Assembly: GCF_028743495.1 (NCBI RefSeq)
Contig: NZ_CP117968.1
Strand: one strand, 5' to 3'
Length of the DNA stretch: 64,000 bases
Origin: Allobacillus halotolerans
GTDB lineage: Bacteria > Bacillota > Bacilli > Bacillales > Alkalibacillaceae
Shown: positions 52,861-61,256 of the stretch, one piece after another
Numbering within the stretch: the stretch's first letter is position 1
How the letters are laid out: each line of letters starts with the position of its first letter
Translations under genes and position numbers: made by a program
Notes under the pieces: model-generated
The model's input: only the letters and a program-made list of their open reading frames with translations
Told to the model about the DNA's origin: nothing
The model's database searches: none

Positions 52861-52899
52861 AAAAGAGATTTCCTGCGAGCTTACAGGGCTCTCGCAGGA
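52861..52899 (-). terminator. Probable terminator of degV
   Basis: TCCTGCGAG pairs with CTCGCAGGA around a GC-rich loop. On the minus strand ATCTCTTTT follows; on the plus strand a longer T run (CTTTTTTA) exists. Confidence 0.6.
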
Positions 52900-52912
52900 T
52901 GTTCTCTCTTTT

Positions 52913-53758
52913 TTACCTTACTTTATACCATGTAATACCAATCGCGCCTTCACCTAGGTGAGTGCCGATCACCGGGCCGAAGTAGCTAATCTCAAATTCG
53001 ACATTCGGATACTTTTCAGACAACTCGTCTCGCCATCTTTTCGCTGTATCCTCTCGTTGGGCATGAATAATGGCGGCCTTCACTTCTTCCGCATCGTCCG
53101 CCGTTTCCTTCAACAGATTTTCCATTCGCTTAAATGCTTTTTTGCTCGTGCGAATTTTTTCAAACGGAACGATTTGCTTATCTTTAAAATAGAGAAGTGG
53201 TTTCACTTGAAGCAGACTTCCAATCATCGCTTGTGCACCTGTCAACCGGCCACCGCGTGCCAAATGACTCAAATCATCGACCATGAAATAAGCATTCATG
53301 TTTTCCTTCATCGTACGAAGCTCTTGCAAAATCTCTTCAGGCGTCTTTCCTTCCGCTGCCAGATCGGCCGCTCGCAACACATAAAATCCTTGAGCCAAAG
53401 CACTGATTTCCGAGTCGAATGGATAGACATCGACGCCCTCAATCATGCTACCGGCGGACACAGCAGCTTGATACGTCCCACTGATGCCACTGGAAAGATG
53501 GACCGAGATCACCGCATCGTGCTCCTTCGCGATTTCTTCATATTTCGTCGTAAACTCACTGACAGACGGTTGAGATGTTTTTGGCAAATCTTTTTCAGCC
53601 TTTACTTTTTCATAAAATTCCTCAGTTGTTATGTCATAAAATTCACGATAAGTATCTTGTCCAAATGTTACGCTAAGTGGCGCAACATAAATATTTTTTT
53701 CTTCTATTAAATGATCGGGTATGTATGCGGTACTGTCCGTTAACACTGCCGTTTTCAT
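52913..53758 (-). CDS. degV: DegV-family fatty-acid-binding protein
   Basis: 281 aa. DegV fold: VLTDSTAYIPD at the start, TSQPSVSEF, VHLSSGISGTYQAAV and RGGRLTGAQAMIGSLLQVKPLL are the binding motifs. Relatives bind fatty acids (FakB, partner of FakA kinase). It is next to degU (yviA in B. subtilis). Start ATG 53758. Confidence 0.93.
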   Translation of the reverse strand: MKTAVLTDSTAYIPDHLIEEKNIYVAPLSVTFGQDTYREFYDITTEEFYEKVKAEKDLPKTSQPSVSEFTTKYEEIAKEHDAVISVHLSSGISGTYQAAVSAGSMIEGVDVYPFDSEISALAQGFYVLRAADLAAEGKTPEEILQELRTMKENMNAYFMVDDLSHLARGGRLTGAQAMIGSLLQVKPLLYFKDKQIVPFEKIRTSKKAFKRMENLLKETADDAEEVKAAIIHAQREDTAKRWRDELSEKYPNVEFEISYFGPVIGTHLGEGAIGITWYKVR

Positions 53759-53887
53759 CTTAAGACCTCCTCTATAGCAAATATTTTACTATACTCTTCT
53801 AATTTATGCACTGTCATTTTAGAAATCGCTTACTTTGCTTATGATGATGTAAGGATTAGTGCATGATGTTGAGCGGATTGCTGTTTG

Positions 53888-54202
53888 GTCGGGCGGCTAC
53901 ACGCGTTCATCGAGCGGTTACACGCGTTCGTCGAGCGGTTACACGCGTTCGTCGAGCGGTTACACGCGTTCGTCGAGCGGTTACACGCGTTCGTCGAGCG
54001 GTTACACACGCTTGTCGAGCGGTTCCACGCGTTTGTCGAGCGGTTACACACGTTTGTCGAGCAGTTCCACGCACTTGTCGAGCGGTTGCGCGCACTTGTT
54101 GAGCGGCTCCACGCGTTTGTCGAGCGGTTGCACGTGTTTGTCGAGCGGTTACACACGCTTGTCGAGTGGTTGCACACATTCATCGAGCGGTTGCTCCTAC
54201 TC
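53888..54202. repeat. 21-bp array G (unit GTCGAGCGGTTACACGCGTT-N)
   Basis: Fifteen units start at 53888, 53909, 53930 and so on to 54182, exactly 21 bp each (294 bp = 14 x 21). Strongly homogeneous. All six frames are nearly open, again because 21 is 7 codons; no ribosome-binding site. GC-rich, unlike its surroundings. It lies between the degU terminator and the degV upstream region. Confidence 0.95.
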
Positions 54203-54220
54203 ACATATCCAAAAAGAAAC

Positions 54221-54251
54221 CGCGGTCTACGCGCGGTTTCTTCCATAATGA
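54221..54251 (-). terminator. Intrinsic terminator of degSU
   Basis: GAAACCGCG pairs with CGCGGTTTC, then five T on the minus strand; next to the degU stop. Confidence 0.88.
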
Positions 54252-54254
54252 AAA

Positions 54255-54926
54255 TTAGTTCACTTCGACCCATCCATTCTTAATGGCCGTGACGACGGCT
54301 TGGGTTCGGTCGTTCACACTCATTTTTTGTAAAATATTCGAGACGTGGTTTTTGACCGTCTTCTCACTGATATAAAGGTCTTCTGATATCGACCGGTTGC
54401 TTCTTCCGTCGGTCATGAGCTGCAGTACTTCACATTCTCTTCTTGTCAATAAGTGAAGTGGTTTTCGGTATTCCACGTGGGTAAACCCTTCACCTTCTCG
54501 TGAAGATAGACGGTGGTAGTCTTTCAATAGATTATGTGTCACTTTTGGATGTACATAGGACCCGCCTTCGCTCACGATTTTGATCGCATTGACGAGTTCA
54601 TCTGTATCCATCTCCTTTAACATGTAGCCGAGTGCACCGGTTTTCAATGCGTGGACCACGTAAGACTCATCATCATGAATAGACAAAATAATTACTCGGA
54701 CATCCGGGAAGCGGTCAATTAATTGCTGGGTGGCCTCTACACCGTTTATATTTGGCATATTAATATCCATAATGACAACATCCGGGCGATATTTCGAAAC
54801 GAGATCCAAAGCTTCAGTTCCATCGTTTCCTTCTGCCACCACTCGGAAGTCATCTTCAAATTCCAAGATTCGCTTTATTCCTTCTCGAAATAATTTATGG
54901 TCATCAATCAAGACGATACTCGTCAT
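54255..54926 (-). CDS. degU: Two-component response regulator DegU
   Basis: 223 aa from ATG 54926 (AGGAGGTAA upstream; the frame opens at 54980). Receiver domain with phosphoacceptor Asp54 (VIMDINMP) and C-terminal LuxR-type HTH (LTRRECEVLQLMTDGRSNRSISEDLYISEKTVKNHVSNILQKM). Controls exoenzymes, motility and competence; a secreted subtilase lies 4 kb away. Confidence 0.96.
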   Translation of the reverse strand: MTSIVLIDDHKLFREGIKRILEFEDDFRVVAEGNDGTEALDLVSKYRPDVVIMDINMPNINGVEATQQLIDRFPDVRVIILSIHDDESYVVHALKTGALGYMLKEMDTDELVNAIKIVSEGGSYVHPKVTHNLLKDYHRLSSREGEGFTHVEYRKPLHLLTRRECEVLQLMTDGRSNRSISEDLYISEKTVKNHVSNILQKMSVNDRTQAVVTAIKNGWVEVN

Positions 54927-55176
54927 TAACTTACCTCCTAAAAGTGCTACTTCGATTACTGGGTATAAGCTTCGGTTCATATTTGTTTTTGTGCAACCTA
55001 CAATAAGATCGGCAATCCATAAAAATAAGCTTACTTATGTCTATCTGTTTTTATAAAACATCTCTAGTATAACTATCGGTATTCTATGAAAAATTAAAAG
55101 GGCCGTAACGTTTTTTCTCTATTTTTTTACTGCATCACACTTTCAGATACAACAATCTACGCTACGTGTCACTGTG

Positions 55177-56319
55177 TTACATTGATTGATGCGGAATAGA
55201 AATTTTCACACGGGTTCCCTTACCTAGACTGGAATCGATCGATAACTCACCTCGGAGAATATCAATCCTTTCCCTCATGCCGATCAACCCAAACGAATCT
55301 TCTTTTTTTTCTGCTGGATTGAATCCTTTTCCGTCATCGATAATATGCAAATTCAATTTTTCTGGTGTATTTTCGTAAATCACTCGAATCACACGGGGTT
55401 CCCCATGCTTCAGTGCATTTTGCAAGGCTTCTTGAATCAAACGGAATGCGGCGGTTTCGAATTGCTGATTGAATCGCTCCTCTTTACCGCGGATAACAAA
55501 CTCAATTCGGACTTGATGATACTCTTCGGTCGTTGCAATATACTTTCGTAGGGTCGGAACCAAGCCGAGATCATCCAATGCCATTGGCCGGAGATCATAA
55601 ATGATCCGCCGCACTTCGTATAATGCTTTTCGCACCATTTCTTTCATCGTTTTGACTTCGCTCATTCCTTGTTCAAGCCCTCGCTCACGGAACGTTTTTC
55701 CGACGATTTCTGAGCGAATCATCACATTTGCAAGCATTTGTGCCGGTCCATCGTGCATTTCACGTGAAAGGCTTCGCCGCTCTTCTTCTTGTGCATCAAT
55801 GATCTTCAATCCGAATTCTTGGCTATCTTTCGCCGATTGGATCGTTTCATTAATTTCTTTAAAATCTGTCATTAAGTAGTTTAAGATAACATTCGTTTTA
55901 CTCATTAAATTTTCAGATCGTTGAATACTGGTTCCCAATGACCGTATGCGTTGTTCAAGTTCCTCACGGCGTTTGATCAATCCTTCTTCTTTTTGCCGTT
56001 GCAAAACAATTTGTGTCTGCAGGCTATGTGTATGGTTGTACACTTCGCGAACTTCTTCTTCACTATATCGATCGAAGTATTTGCTGACCTCAGATAAACG
56101 CAGTCGGGAAAGCTTTAATTTTCGTTCCAGTTGATCGTTTTCATCAATTAGATTTTTTACCTCTTGTTTAATGTTCGTCAATTCTCGTTCCAAGGCCTGT
56201 TGTTGTTTACGTGCTTCTTCACCTAACGAGAAAATTTCATTTTTACTATTGCTGACCACATCAACCATTTCATTGATGATCTGATCCAATGCTTTTTCGG
56301 AATCCTGCACAGTCGACAT
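55177..56319 (-). CDS. degS: Sensor histidine kinase DegS
   Basis: 380 aa, cytoplasmic. Long N-terminal coiled coil, HisKA_3 domain with phosphorylated His189 (SREMHDGPAQMLANV) and a C-terminal ATPase domain (NALKHGEPRVI, IIDDGKGFN, GLIGMRERI). ATG 56319 has ACGGAGGT. 250 bp lie between it and degU. Confidence 0.96.
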   Translation of the reverse strand: MSTVQDSEKALDQIINEMVDVVSNSKNEIFSLGEEARKQQQALERELTNIKQEVKNLIDENDQLERKLKLSRLRLSEVSKYFDRYSEEEVREVYNHTHSLQTQIVLQRQKEEGLIKRREELEQRIRSLGTSIQRSENLMSKTNVILNYLMTDFKEINETIQSAKDSQEFGLKIIDAQEEERRSLSREMHDGPAQMLANVMIRSEIVGKTFRERGLEQGMSEVKTMKEMVRKALYEVRRIIYDLRPMALDDLGLVPTLRKYIATTEEYHQVRIEFVIRGKEERFNQQFETAAFRLIQEALQNALKHGEPRVIRVIYENTPEKLNLHIIDDGKGFNPAEKKEDSFGLIGMRERIDILRGELSIDSSLGKGTRVKISIPHQSM

Positions 56320-56753
56320 TCAGTAGACCTCCGTTTTACCTATAACTTTCGTCGTACAAAAGTTGATTTTGGGGGGTTATTCAAATCATTTAACCTTTAT
56401 GTGGTCAACCTTAAATTACTCACCATCATATCATAGTTCATACCCATTCGCCTTTACAGTTCGCTAACAAATCCTTTACTATACGTTTAATGTTCGTCTT
56501 TCAGAACGATCCTTTTTCTGTTGAAAAGTGCTTGCTTCCGTATAAACAATTACTGTTTTGATGATATTATTTGTTTCTCCTATTATATTTTCCGATGCAT
56601 TGGTTAAAATTACTATTCTATTTATTATTATACCGTTACTTTTGATATTTTTTAATAGAAATCCATGATTTTTTTGCTAATTTGCATTTTCTTGTCCAAT
56701 ACATTGCCGTTTTTTGTCCAATTTTATATACTATAAGCTTAGGAGGCTTAACT
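56320..56753. other. Divergent degS-yvyE regulatory region
   Basis: AT-rich ~430 bp with the promoters of degS (not located) and yvyE. No gene supported. Confidence 0.5.
56704..56732 (+). promoter_or_regulatory. SigA promoter of yvyE
   Basis: TTGCCG, 17 nt, TATACT, 21 bp upstream of the yvyE start. Confidence 0.65.
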
Positions 56754-57398
56754 ATGCTAGAAAGCTATTTAACGATTAAGGATGAGGGTGAGCATGAAAT
56801 CGTCATCCAAAAATCCCGATTTATCGGTTATGTCAAACGAACAGAAACTGCAGAAGAAGCACAACAATTCATCCAGCAAATTAAAAAGAAGCATTACCAA
56901 GCGACCCACAATTGCTCAGCATATATGATTGGAGAACAAAATCTGACCCAAAAAGCGAATGATGACGGCGAACCAAGCGGCACAGCTGGTATCCCGATGC
57001 TCGAAGTATTGAAAAAGATGGATTTAAAGGATACATGTGTCGTCGTTACGCGTTATTTTGGTGGCATTAAGTTAGGGGCAGGCGGCTTGATCCGCGCTTA
57101 CTCCAGCGCTACGTCTGAAGCCATTAAGCATGTTGGAGTCGTCAGACGGTCATTGATGAAAGAGATCATCATTGAAGCTGACTATCATTTACTCGGCAAA
57201 GTAGAAAATGAACTACGGAACCAAGAGCATTTGATTGATACGATCGATTATGCTGATCGCGTGAAGTTCCATGTCTATGTTCCTATTGCTGAAACGGAAT
57301 CATTTCAGCAGTGGATGACAGATTTTACCAACGCTCAAGTGAAACTTTCTGTCGGTAACGAACGTCATATGGAAGTAGATGTGTCATTAAACGAATAA
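56754..57398 (+). CDS. yvyE: IMPACT/YigZ-family protein YvyE
   Basis: 214 aa from ATG 56754 (AGGAGG upstream; the frame opens at 56682). UPF0029 N-terminal domain with KSRFIGYV, NDDGEPSGTAGIPMLE and YFGGIKLGAGGLIRAYSSA; C-terminal DUF1949 domain. Role unsettled; related IMPACT proteins modulate the Gcn2 pathway in eukaryotes. Next to degS as in B. subtilis. Confidence 0.94.
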   Translation: MLESYLTIKDEGEHEIVIQKSRFIGYVKRTETAEEAQQFIQQIKKKHYQATHNCSAYMIGEQNLTQKANDDGEPSGTAGIPMLEVLKKMDLKDTCVVVTRYFGGIKLGAGGLIRAYSSATSEAIKHVGVVRRSLMKEIIIEADYHLLGKVENELRNQEHLIDTIDYADRVKFHVYVPIAETESFQQWMTDFTNAQVKLSVGNERHMEVDVSLNE

Positions 57399-57414
57399 GA
57401 GAGGATTTCGACGA

Positions 57415-58407
57415 ATGAGAAAACGAACAAAAATAATGATTGGATTGCTTGTCGTCCTATTTATTAGTCTGGCAGGAATCTTTGTATATGGTCATTCAAT
57501 CTATCAAGAGGCAGAAAAAGCGGTAGACGCCTCGCAGCAAAAACTGGAACGCGGCGATAAATCGGAAAAGCGTGAAGAAAAAGTTGATCCAAGTAAAGAT
57601 AACGTATCGATTTTATTTATTGGTGTTGATGATAGTGATGCGCGTGAAGGATCTTCCAGCTTGGCAGACGCACTCGTGTTAGCGACGTTTAATAAGAAAG
57701 AAAACTCGATTAATCTAGTAAGTATTCCGAGAGATTCCTACGTGGATGTGCCGTACCGAACTGAAAAGGACAAAATTACCCACGTCCATGCGAAAGCCGG
57801 ATTGGATGAAACCGTCGATACGGTCGAAGGCTTACTCGATGTTCCAGTCGACTATTATGTGCGCTTGGACTTCGAAGCATTCGTCAAAGTTGTTGATACA
57901 TTGGGCGGCATACCGTTTGACGTTCCGTACTATATGGAAGAATCCAATAGTCAGGACGAGAAAGGTTCCATCGTTTTACAGCCTGGCGAACAACAATTGA
58001 CCGGTGAAGAAGCTCTTGCGATTGCCCGAACGCGGAAATATGATAACGACTTGATGCGCGGTCAACGTCAAATGGAATTGTTGGATACCATCTTGAAAGA
58101 AACGATGTCCATTTCCAATATTACAAAGTACGGCGACTTGATCGAAGACATCAGCAATCATTTAACAACGAATATGCCGTTTAATGAAATGGTTAGCCTT
58201 CACAGTTATATAACGGATATGAATGGAGTCCAAATGGATAAAAAGCAATTGGATGGAAATAACCTAATGAAGAATGGTGTGTATTACTTCGAGTTGGAAA
58301 ATGAAAGTGTTGAAACGATCCAGAAAGATTTAAGAGAACATCTAGATCTTCCGACTTCAGTGGCCGATTCGACAGAACAGAAAGAAATAAACAATTCAGG
58401 TAGTTAA
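57415..58407 (+). CDS. LytR-CpsA-Psr (LCP) glycopolymer ligase
   Basis: 330 aa. Membrane anchor at residues 6-27, then the LCP domain: NVSILFIGVDDSDAR, NLVSIPRDSYVDV, DKITHVHAKAG, LDFEAFVKVVDTLGGI and ALAIARTRKYDNDLMRGQRQ (phosphate-binding Arg). It attaches wall teichoic acid or similar to peptidoglycan outside the membrane. Which TagT/U/V paralogue is uncertain; position after yvyE matches tagV (yvhJ). Confidence 0.93.
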   Translation: MRKRTKIMIGLLVVLFISLAGIFVYGHSIYQEAEKAVDASQQKLERGDKSEKREEKVDPSKDNVSILFIGVDDSDAREGSSSLADALVLATFNKKENSINLVSIPRDSYVDVPYRTEKDKITHVHAKAGLDETVDTVEGLLDVPVDYYVRLDFEAFVKVVDTLGGIPFDVPYYMEESNSQDEKGSIVLQPGEQQLTGEEALAIARTRKYDNDLMRGQRQMELLDTILKETMSISNITKYGDLIEDISNHLTTNMPFNEMVSLHSYITDMNGVQMDKKQLDGNNLMKNGVYYFELENESVETIQKDLREHLDLPTSVADSTEQKEINNSGS

Positions 58408-58450
58408 TTCTTGAAAAACATGAAATTTAACAAAAACCTGCAAAGTTTTT

Positions 58451-58477
58451 AAAACCTTCCGTTCGGGAGGTTTTTTT
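58451..58477 (+). terminator. Intrinsic terminator of yvyE-LCP
   Basis: AAAACCTTCC-GTTC-GGGAGGTTTTTTT, perfect stem and T run. Confidence 0.9.
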
Positions 58478-58479
58478 AT

Positions 58480-59005
58480 GCAAAAAAAAGACCACCAACA
58501 CGGATGTCGGTGGCAAAAAGATAGCGTCTAAATAAAACCTTATGATCGAGGTTAACTCTATTGTAATACAGGTGGATGCGCTTTACAATACATGACTTAT
58601 TGAGAAATAAAATAAAAAATGATTGTTAAAATACAATGATAGTTATATTTTTGTTCATGTTATTATAATTAATGTTTGTTTATAACTATTATAATTAATT
58701 TTCTATTTTAAAGGATTTTTTAAACATAGGTAATAAGAACTAAGATTAGTTCTTAAACCTTTTTTTATAAGCATACGCTTTCAAAACCGTAAACAGCTGT
58801 TCTATCGCGGTTTTTAGCTATATCAATATTGAACAACTTCATTTGAACGAATCCGATAGACATCTCATCAGACAATTATTCATGTAATTTTCAAACTATT
58901 CTAGGTATTTTTTATCTTACAAATTTTGATTCTAAATACTCAATAAATTCAAACTCTTTTCCGTTATACTATTAAATGTTACTAAATTTTCCAAGGAGGA
59001 ATTAA
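58480..59005. other. AT-rich gap before the subtilase, with orphan hairpins
   Basis: 525 bp without a gene. AAGAACT-AAGATT-AGTTCTT followed by a T run (58735-58768) and AAAACCG...CGGTTTTT (58782-58815) look like terminators with no gene in front. The subtilase promoter -10 (TATACT at 58965-58970) is visible; the -35 is weak. Confidence 0.55.
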
Positions 59006-60451
59006 ATGAAGAAACTCGTTTCACTATCCATTCTTTTATTTGTACTGATCTTCTCGGTTTCTGCACTATCTGCTCAAGAGTCTGAGGAATACTACTCTGT
59101 CGTCTTGAACAACAGCAAGCAGGTTAAACAATTTAAGCAGGATTTGAAAGATACGGGTGCAGAGGTTGTCTATGAAGTACCTGAATTAGGCTATTACCAA
59201 GTAAAAGGTACACCGAGCCAAGTAAAGGACTTAAACCAATTGAATAGTGTCGCAGCCGCTTCCCCTTCATTGGAATGGGAATTAGAAAAAACAGAAAAAG
59301 TAAAAATGTCTCAGCAAGAAATTGACGCGCAATTAGAAGCTGCAGACCCTGGACAAGCTGCCATGTGGCCGCTTCAGTGGGATGTTCAGCGAATTACAGA
59401 AAACGGGAAAAGTTATGACGTTCATACAGGTTCTCACGACACTGTCGTCGCTGTACTCGATACAGGAATTAACTTGCAGCACCCTGACTTAGCTCCAAAT
59501 ATCGTTGAAGGATCTAAAAACTTTGTCCCTGCCGGTGGTTTCCGTGGCACAGAACCTTGGGAAACTGGTGATGTAAGTCAAGTTCAAGACCTTCACGGAC
59601 ATGGAAGTCACGTTTCTGGCCACATTGCCGGTAATGGAAACATGCTAGGTGTCGGTCCTGATCTAGGACTACGCGCTTATCGTGTATTCGGACTCGGCTC
59701 TGCTGAAACTCCATGGATCTTATCCGCAATGGTACAGGCAGCAGATGACGGATCGGATGTCCTTTCCATGAGCCTTGGTGGCTTTGATTATCTCGGACAA
59801 GTTTTCGAAAAGAATCCTGAAACAGGCAAATGGGAGAACGCAGGAAACAACAGCGCAGATATGGTCGCTTATAAACGGGCGCTTAAATATGTTGAAAGCA
59901 AAGGTGCAGTCGTCGTCACTTCAGCTGGAAACGACGGATTGGATGCACGAAACAACAAACAAGTCGTTGAATTCATCAACGAAAGCCTTGGCGAAAATGT
60001 TCAATTACGTGGAACGGCGAAAATTGCTCCAGCTGATTATGCAGGAATCATCAACGTTTCTGCAACAGGACCAAACGATCAATTAGCTGTTTATTCAAAC
60101 TACGGCGCTGGATTTGTTGACCTAGCTACGGTCGGTGGTGACACACGCCTATACGATCAGTACGAAGCTGAAGGCCGTCTCGATGAATACTTAGCCAATA
60201 ATATGCACTACAATGAATTCACAATGAGTGCGGACTCAGAAGGTTCCGGTTACTACTTCAGCGTCGGTACTTCCATGGCAACGCCAAAAGCATCTGCAGT
60301 TGCTGCTTTGATTATCGACCAGCATAATGGTGAATTGAAGCCAAATCAAGTGAAAAAGATCCTATTCAAAAAAGGCGTTGAGAAAGTGAAAGGCAACGAA
60401 AAGAAAAAGTTTGGCAATGGCCATTTGAATGCATTTGAGGCGGTAAGATAA
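59006..60451 (+). CDS. Secreted subtilisin-like serine protease (S8)
   Basis: 481 aa. Signal peptide (residues 1-23, cut after SALSAQ region), an inhibitor-like propeptide (~25-100, YYSVVLNNSKQVKQFKQDL), and the S8 domain with catalytic Asp152 (VLDTGI), His199 (HGHGSHVSG), oxyanion Asn309 (SAGND) and Ser423 (GTSMATPKAS). There is Ser where HGTH is usual (HGSH). Very strong ribosome-binding site CCAAGGAGG. Likely an extracellular feeding protease; DegU regulation possible but not shown. Confidence 0.95.
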   Translation: MKKLVSLSILLFVLIFSVSALSAQESEEYYSVVLNNSKQVKQFKQDLKDTGAEVVYEVPELGYYQVKGTPSQVKDLNQLNSVAAASPSLEWELEKTEKVKMSQQEIDAQLEAADPGQAAMWPLQWDVQRITENGKSYDVHTGSHDTVVAVLDTGINLQHPDLAPNIVEGSKNFVPAGGFRGTEPWETGDVSQVQDLHGHGSHVSGHIAGNGNMLGVGPDLGLRAYRVFGLGSAETPWILSAMVQAADDGSDVLSMSLGGFDYLGQVFEKNPETGKWENAGNNSADMVAYKRALKYVESKGAVVVTSAGNDGLDARNNKQVVEFINESLGENVQLRGTAKIAPADYAGIINVSATGPNDQLAVYSNYGAGFVDLATVGGDTRLYDQYEAEGRLDEYLANNMHYNEFTMSADSEGSGYYFSVGTSMATPKASAVAALIIDQHNGELKPNQVKKILFKKGVEKVKGNEKKKFGNGHLNAFEAVR

Positions 60452-60468
60452 GACTGTTATCAAGAAAG

Positions 60469-60498
60469 AAAGGCACTGACTTCGGTCAGTGCCTTTTT
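60469..60498 (+). terminator. Intrinsic terminator of the subtilase
   Basis: AAAGGCACTGA-CTTCGG-TCAGTGCCTTTTT, a perfect stem and a T run. Confidence 0.92.
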
Positions 60499-60584
60499 AT
60501 TGTTGAAGAAGTGGAAATGAACGTAAGCGTTCAAGCATGAAAAAGATTGTGAGCCGACCACAAAAGTTGAAGTAAATTCAATGA

Positions 60585-60745
60585 TAGCACGGATAAATTG
60601 TGCACTACCTTCGATTAGAAGCGTTCTATTCTAAGGTAGCACGGAAAATTGGTGCTCTACCTTCGATTAGAAGCGTTCTATTCATAGGTAGCAAGCAAAA
60701 ATGGTACTCTACCCTCTATTACAAGCGCTAAAACACGGCTTTCTA
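60585..60745. repeat. 52-bp array H (TAGCACGG / TTAGAAGCGTTCTA)
   Basis: TAGCA units start at 60585, 60637 and 60689, 52 bp apart. Each has TAGCACGG, then an ATTGG/TTGTG stretch, GCWCTACC, TTCGATTAGAAGCGTTCTATT. It contains two dyads: GGTAGCAC/GTGCTCTACC and TAGAA-GCG-TTCTA. Three to four units. About 85 bp after the subtilase terminator. Confidence 0.88.
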
Positions 60746-60811
60746 GCTCAATTTGTAAAGAGAACGTTGCCGATCAACTGTTCAAATAATAAAAACATAC
60801 TAAGATTAGTG

Positions 60812-60839
60812 GGTAAGATCATCGACGGATGATCTTGCC
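60812..60839. other. Perfect hairpin between array H and the repeat
   Basis: GGTAAGATCATC-GACG-GATGATCTTGCC, ~12-bp stem with one G-T pair. A weak T-rich tail follows on the plus strand. May be a terminator or part of the MITE-like repeat border. Confidence 0.5.
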
Positions 60840-60861
60840 ACTATTTCTATTTATACGATAT

Positions 60862-61246
60862 AGTGAGGTTGGGACAAATGATATTTAGTTAAAGAGAAAT
60901 CCGAACAATGATTCATAAATATACGAATCGTTTCGGATTTTGTATTAGCGTAGGAAAAACATGAAGACTCCTGCGGTCAACTAAATGCGGCCACGTCCTG
61001 TGGCCAACGTTGACACTAGCCCGTCCTGGGCGTCGGGATGAAAAGCCTAGGTGAGACCCCGCAGTACGGTAGTACGAGGAGGCTCAACAGCGCCCGCGGT
61101 ATAGAAGACACTGCGATTTATCGCAGATGTCGCCTTATGCCCTGTGGGTGAAAGCGTAGTGTTTTTCCGAAGCGGTGGACGATGATTCAAATATATTGTT
61201 CGTATTAAAGAGTGAATTTTTAATTATGTCCTAGCCCCGCTTCCTT
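60862..61246. mobile_element. MITE-like dispersed repeat, copy 2 (~385 bp)
   Basis: Bounded by imperfect inverted ends GAGGTTGGGACAAATGAT (60862) and, read inward from the right, GCGGGGCTAGGACATAATT (61246). Inner part has GC-rich palindromes (GGCCACGTCCTGTGGCC, GCCCGTCCTGGGC) and the block that also occurs inverted at 23280-23465. No coding frame. Miniature elements without a transposase fit best. Confidence 0.65.
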
Positions 61247-61256
61247 ATAAATCCAT

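Noticed and set aside
52811..52912. ComK box upstream of comFA
   Set aside because: Only an AAATCTCTTTT half-like site; the paired A-tract/T-tract pattern is not complete.
53839..54283. Five overlapping frames of 79-144 codons in array G
   Set aside because: Repeat artefact; GC-rich 21-mer with no stop in nearly any frame.
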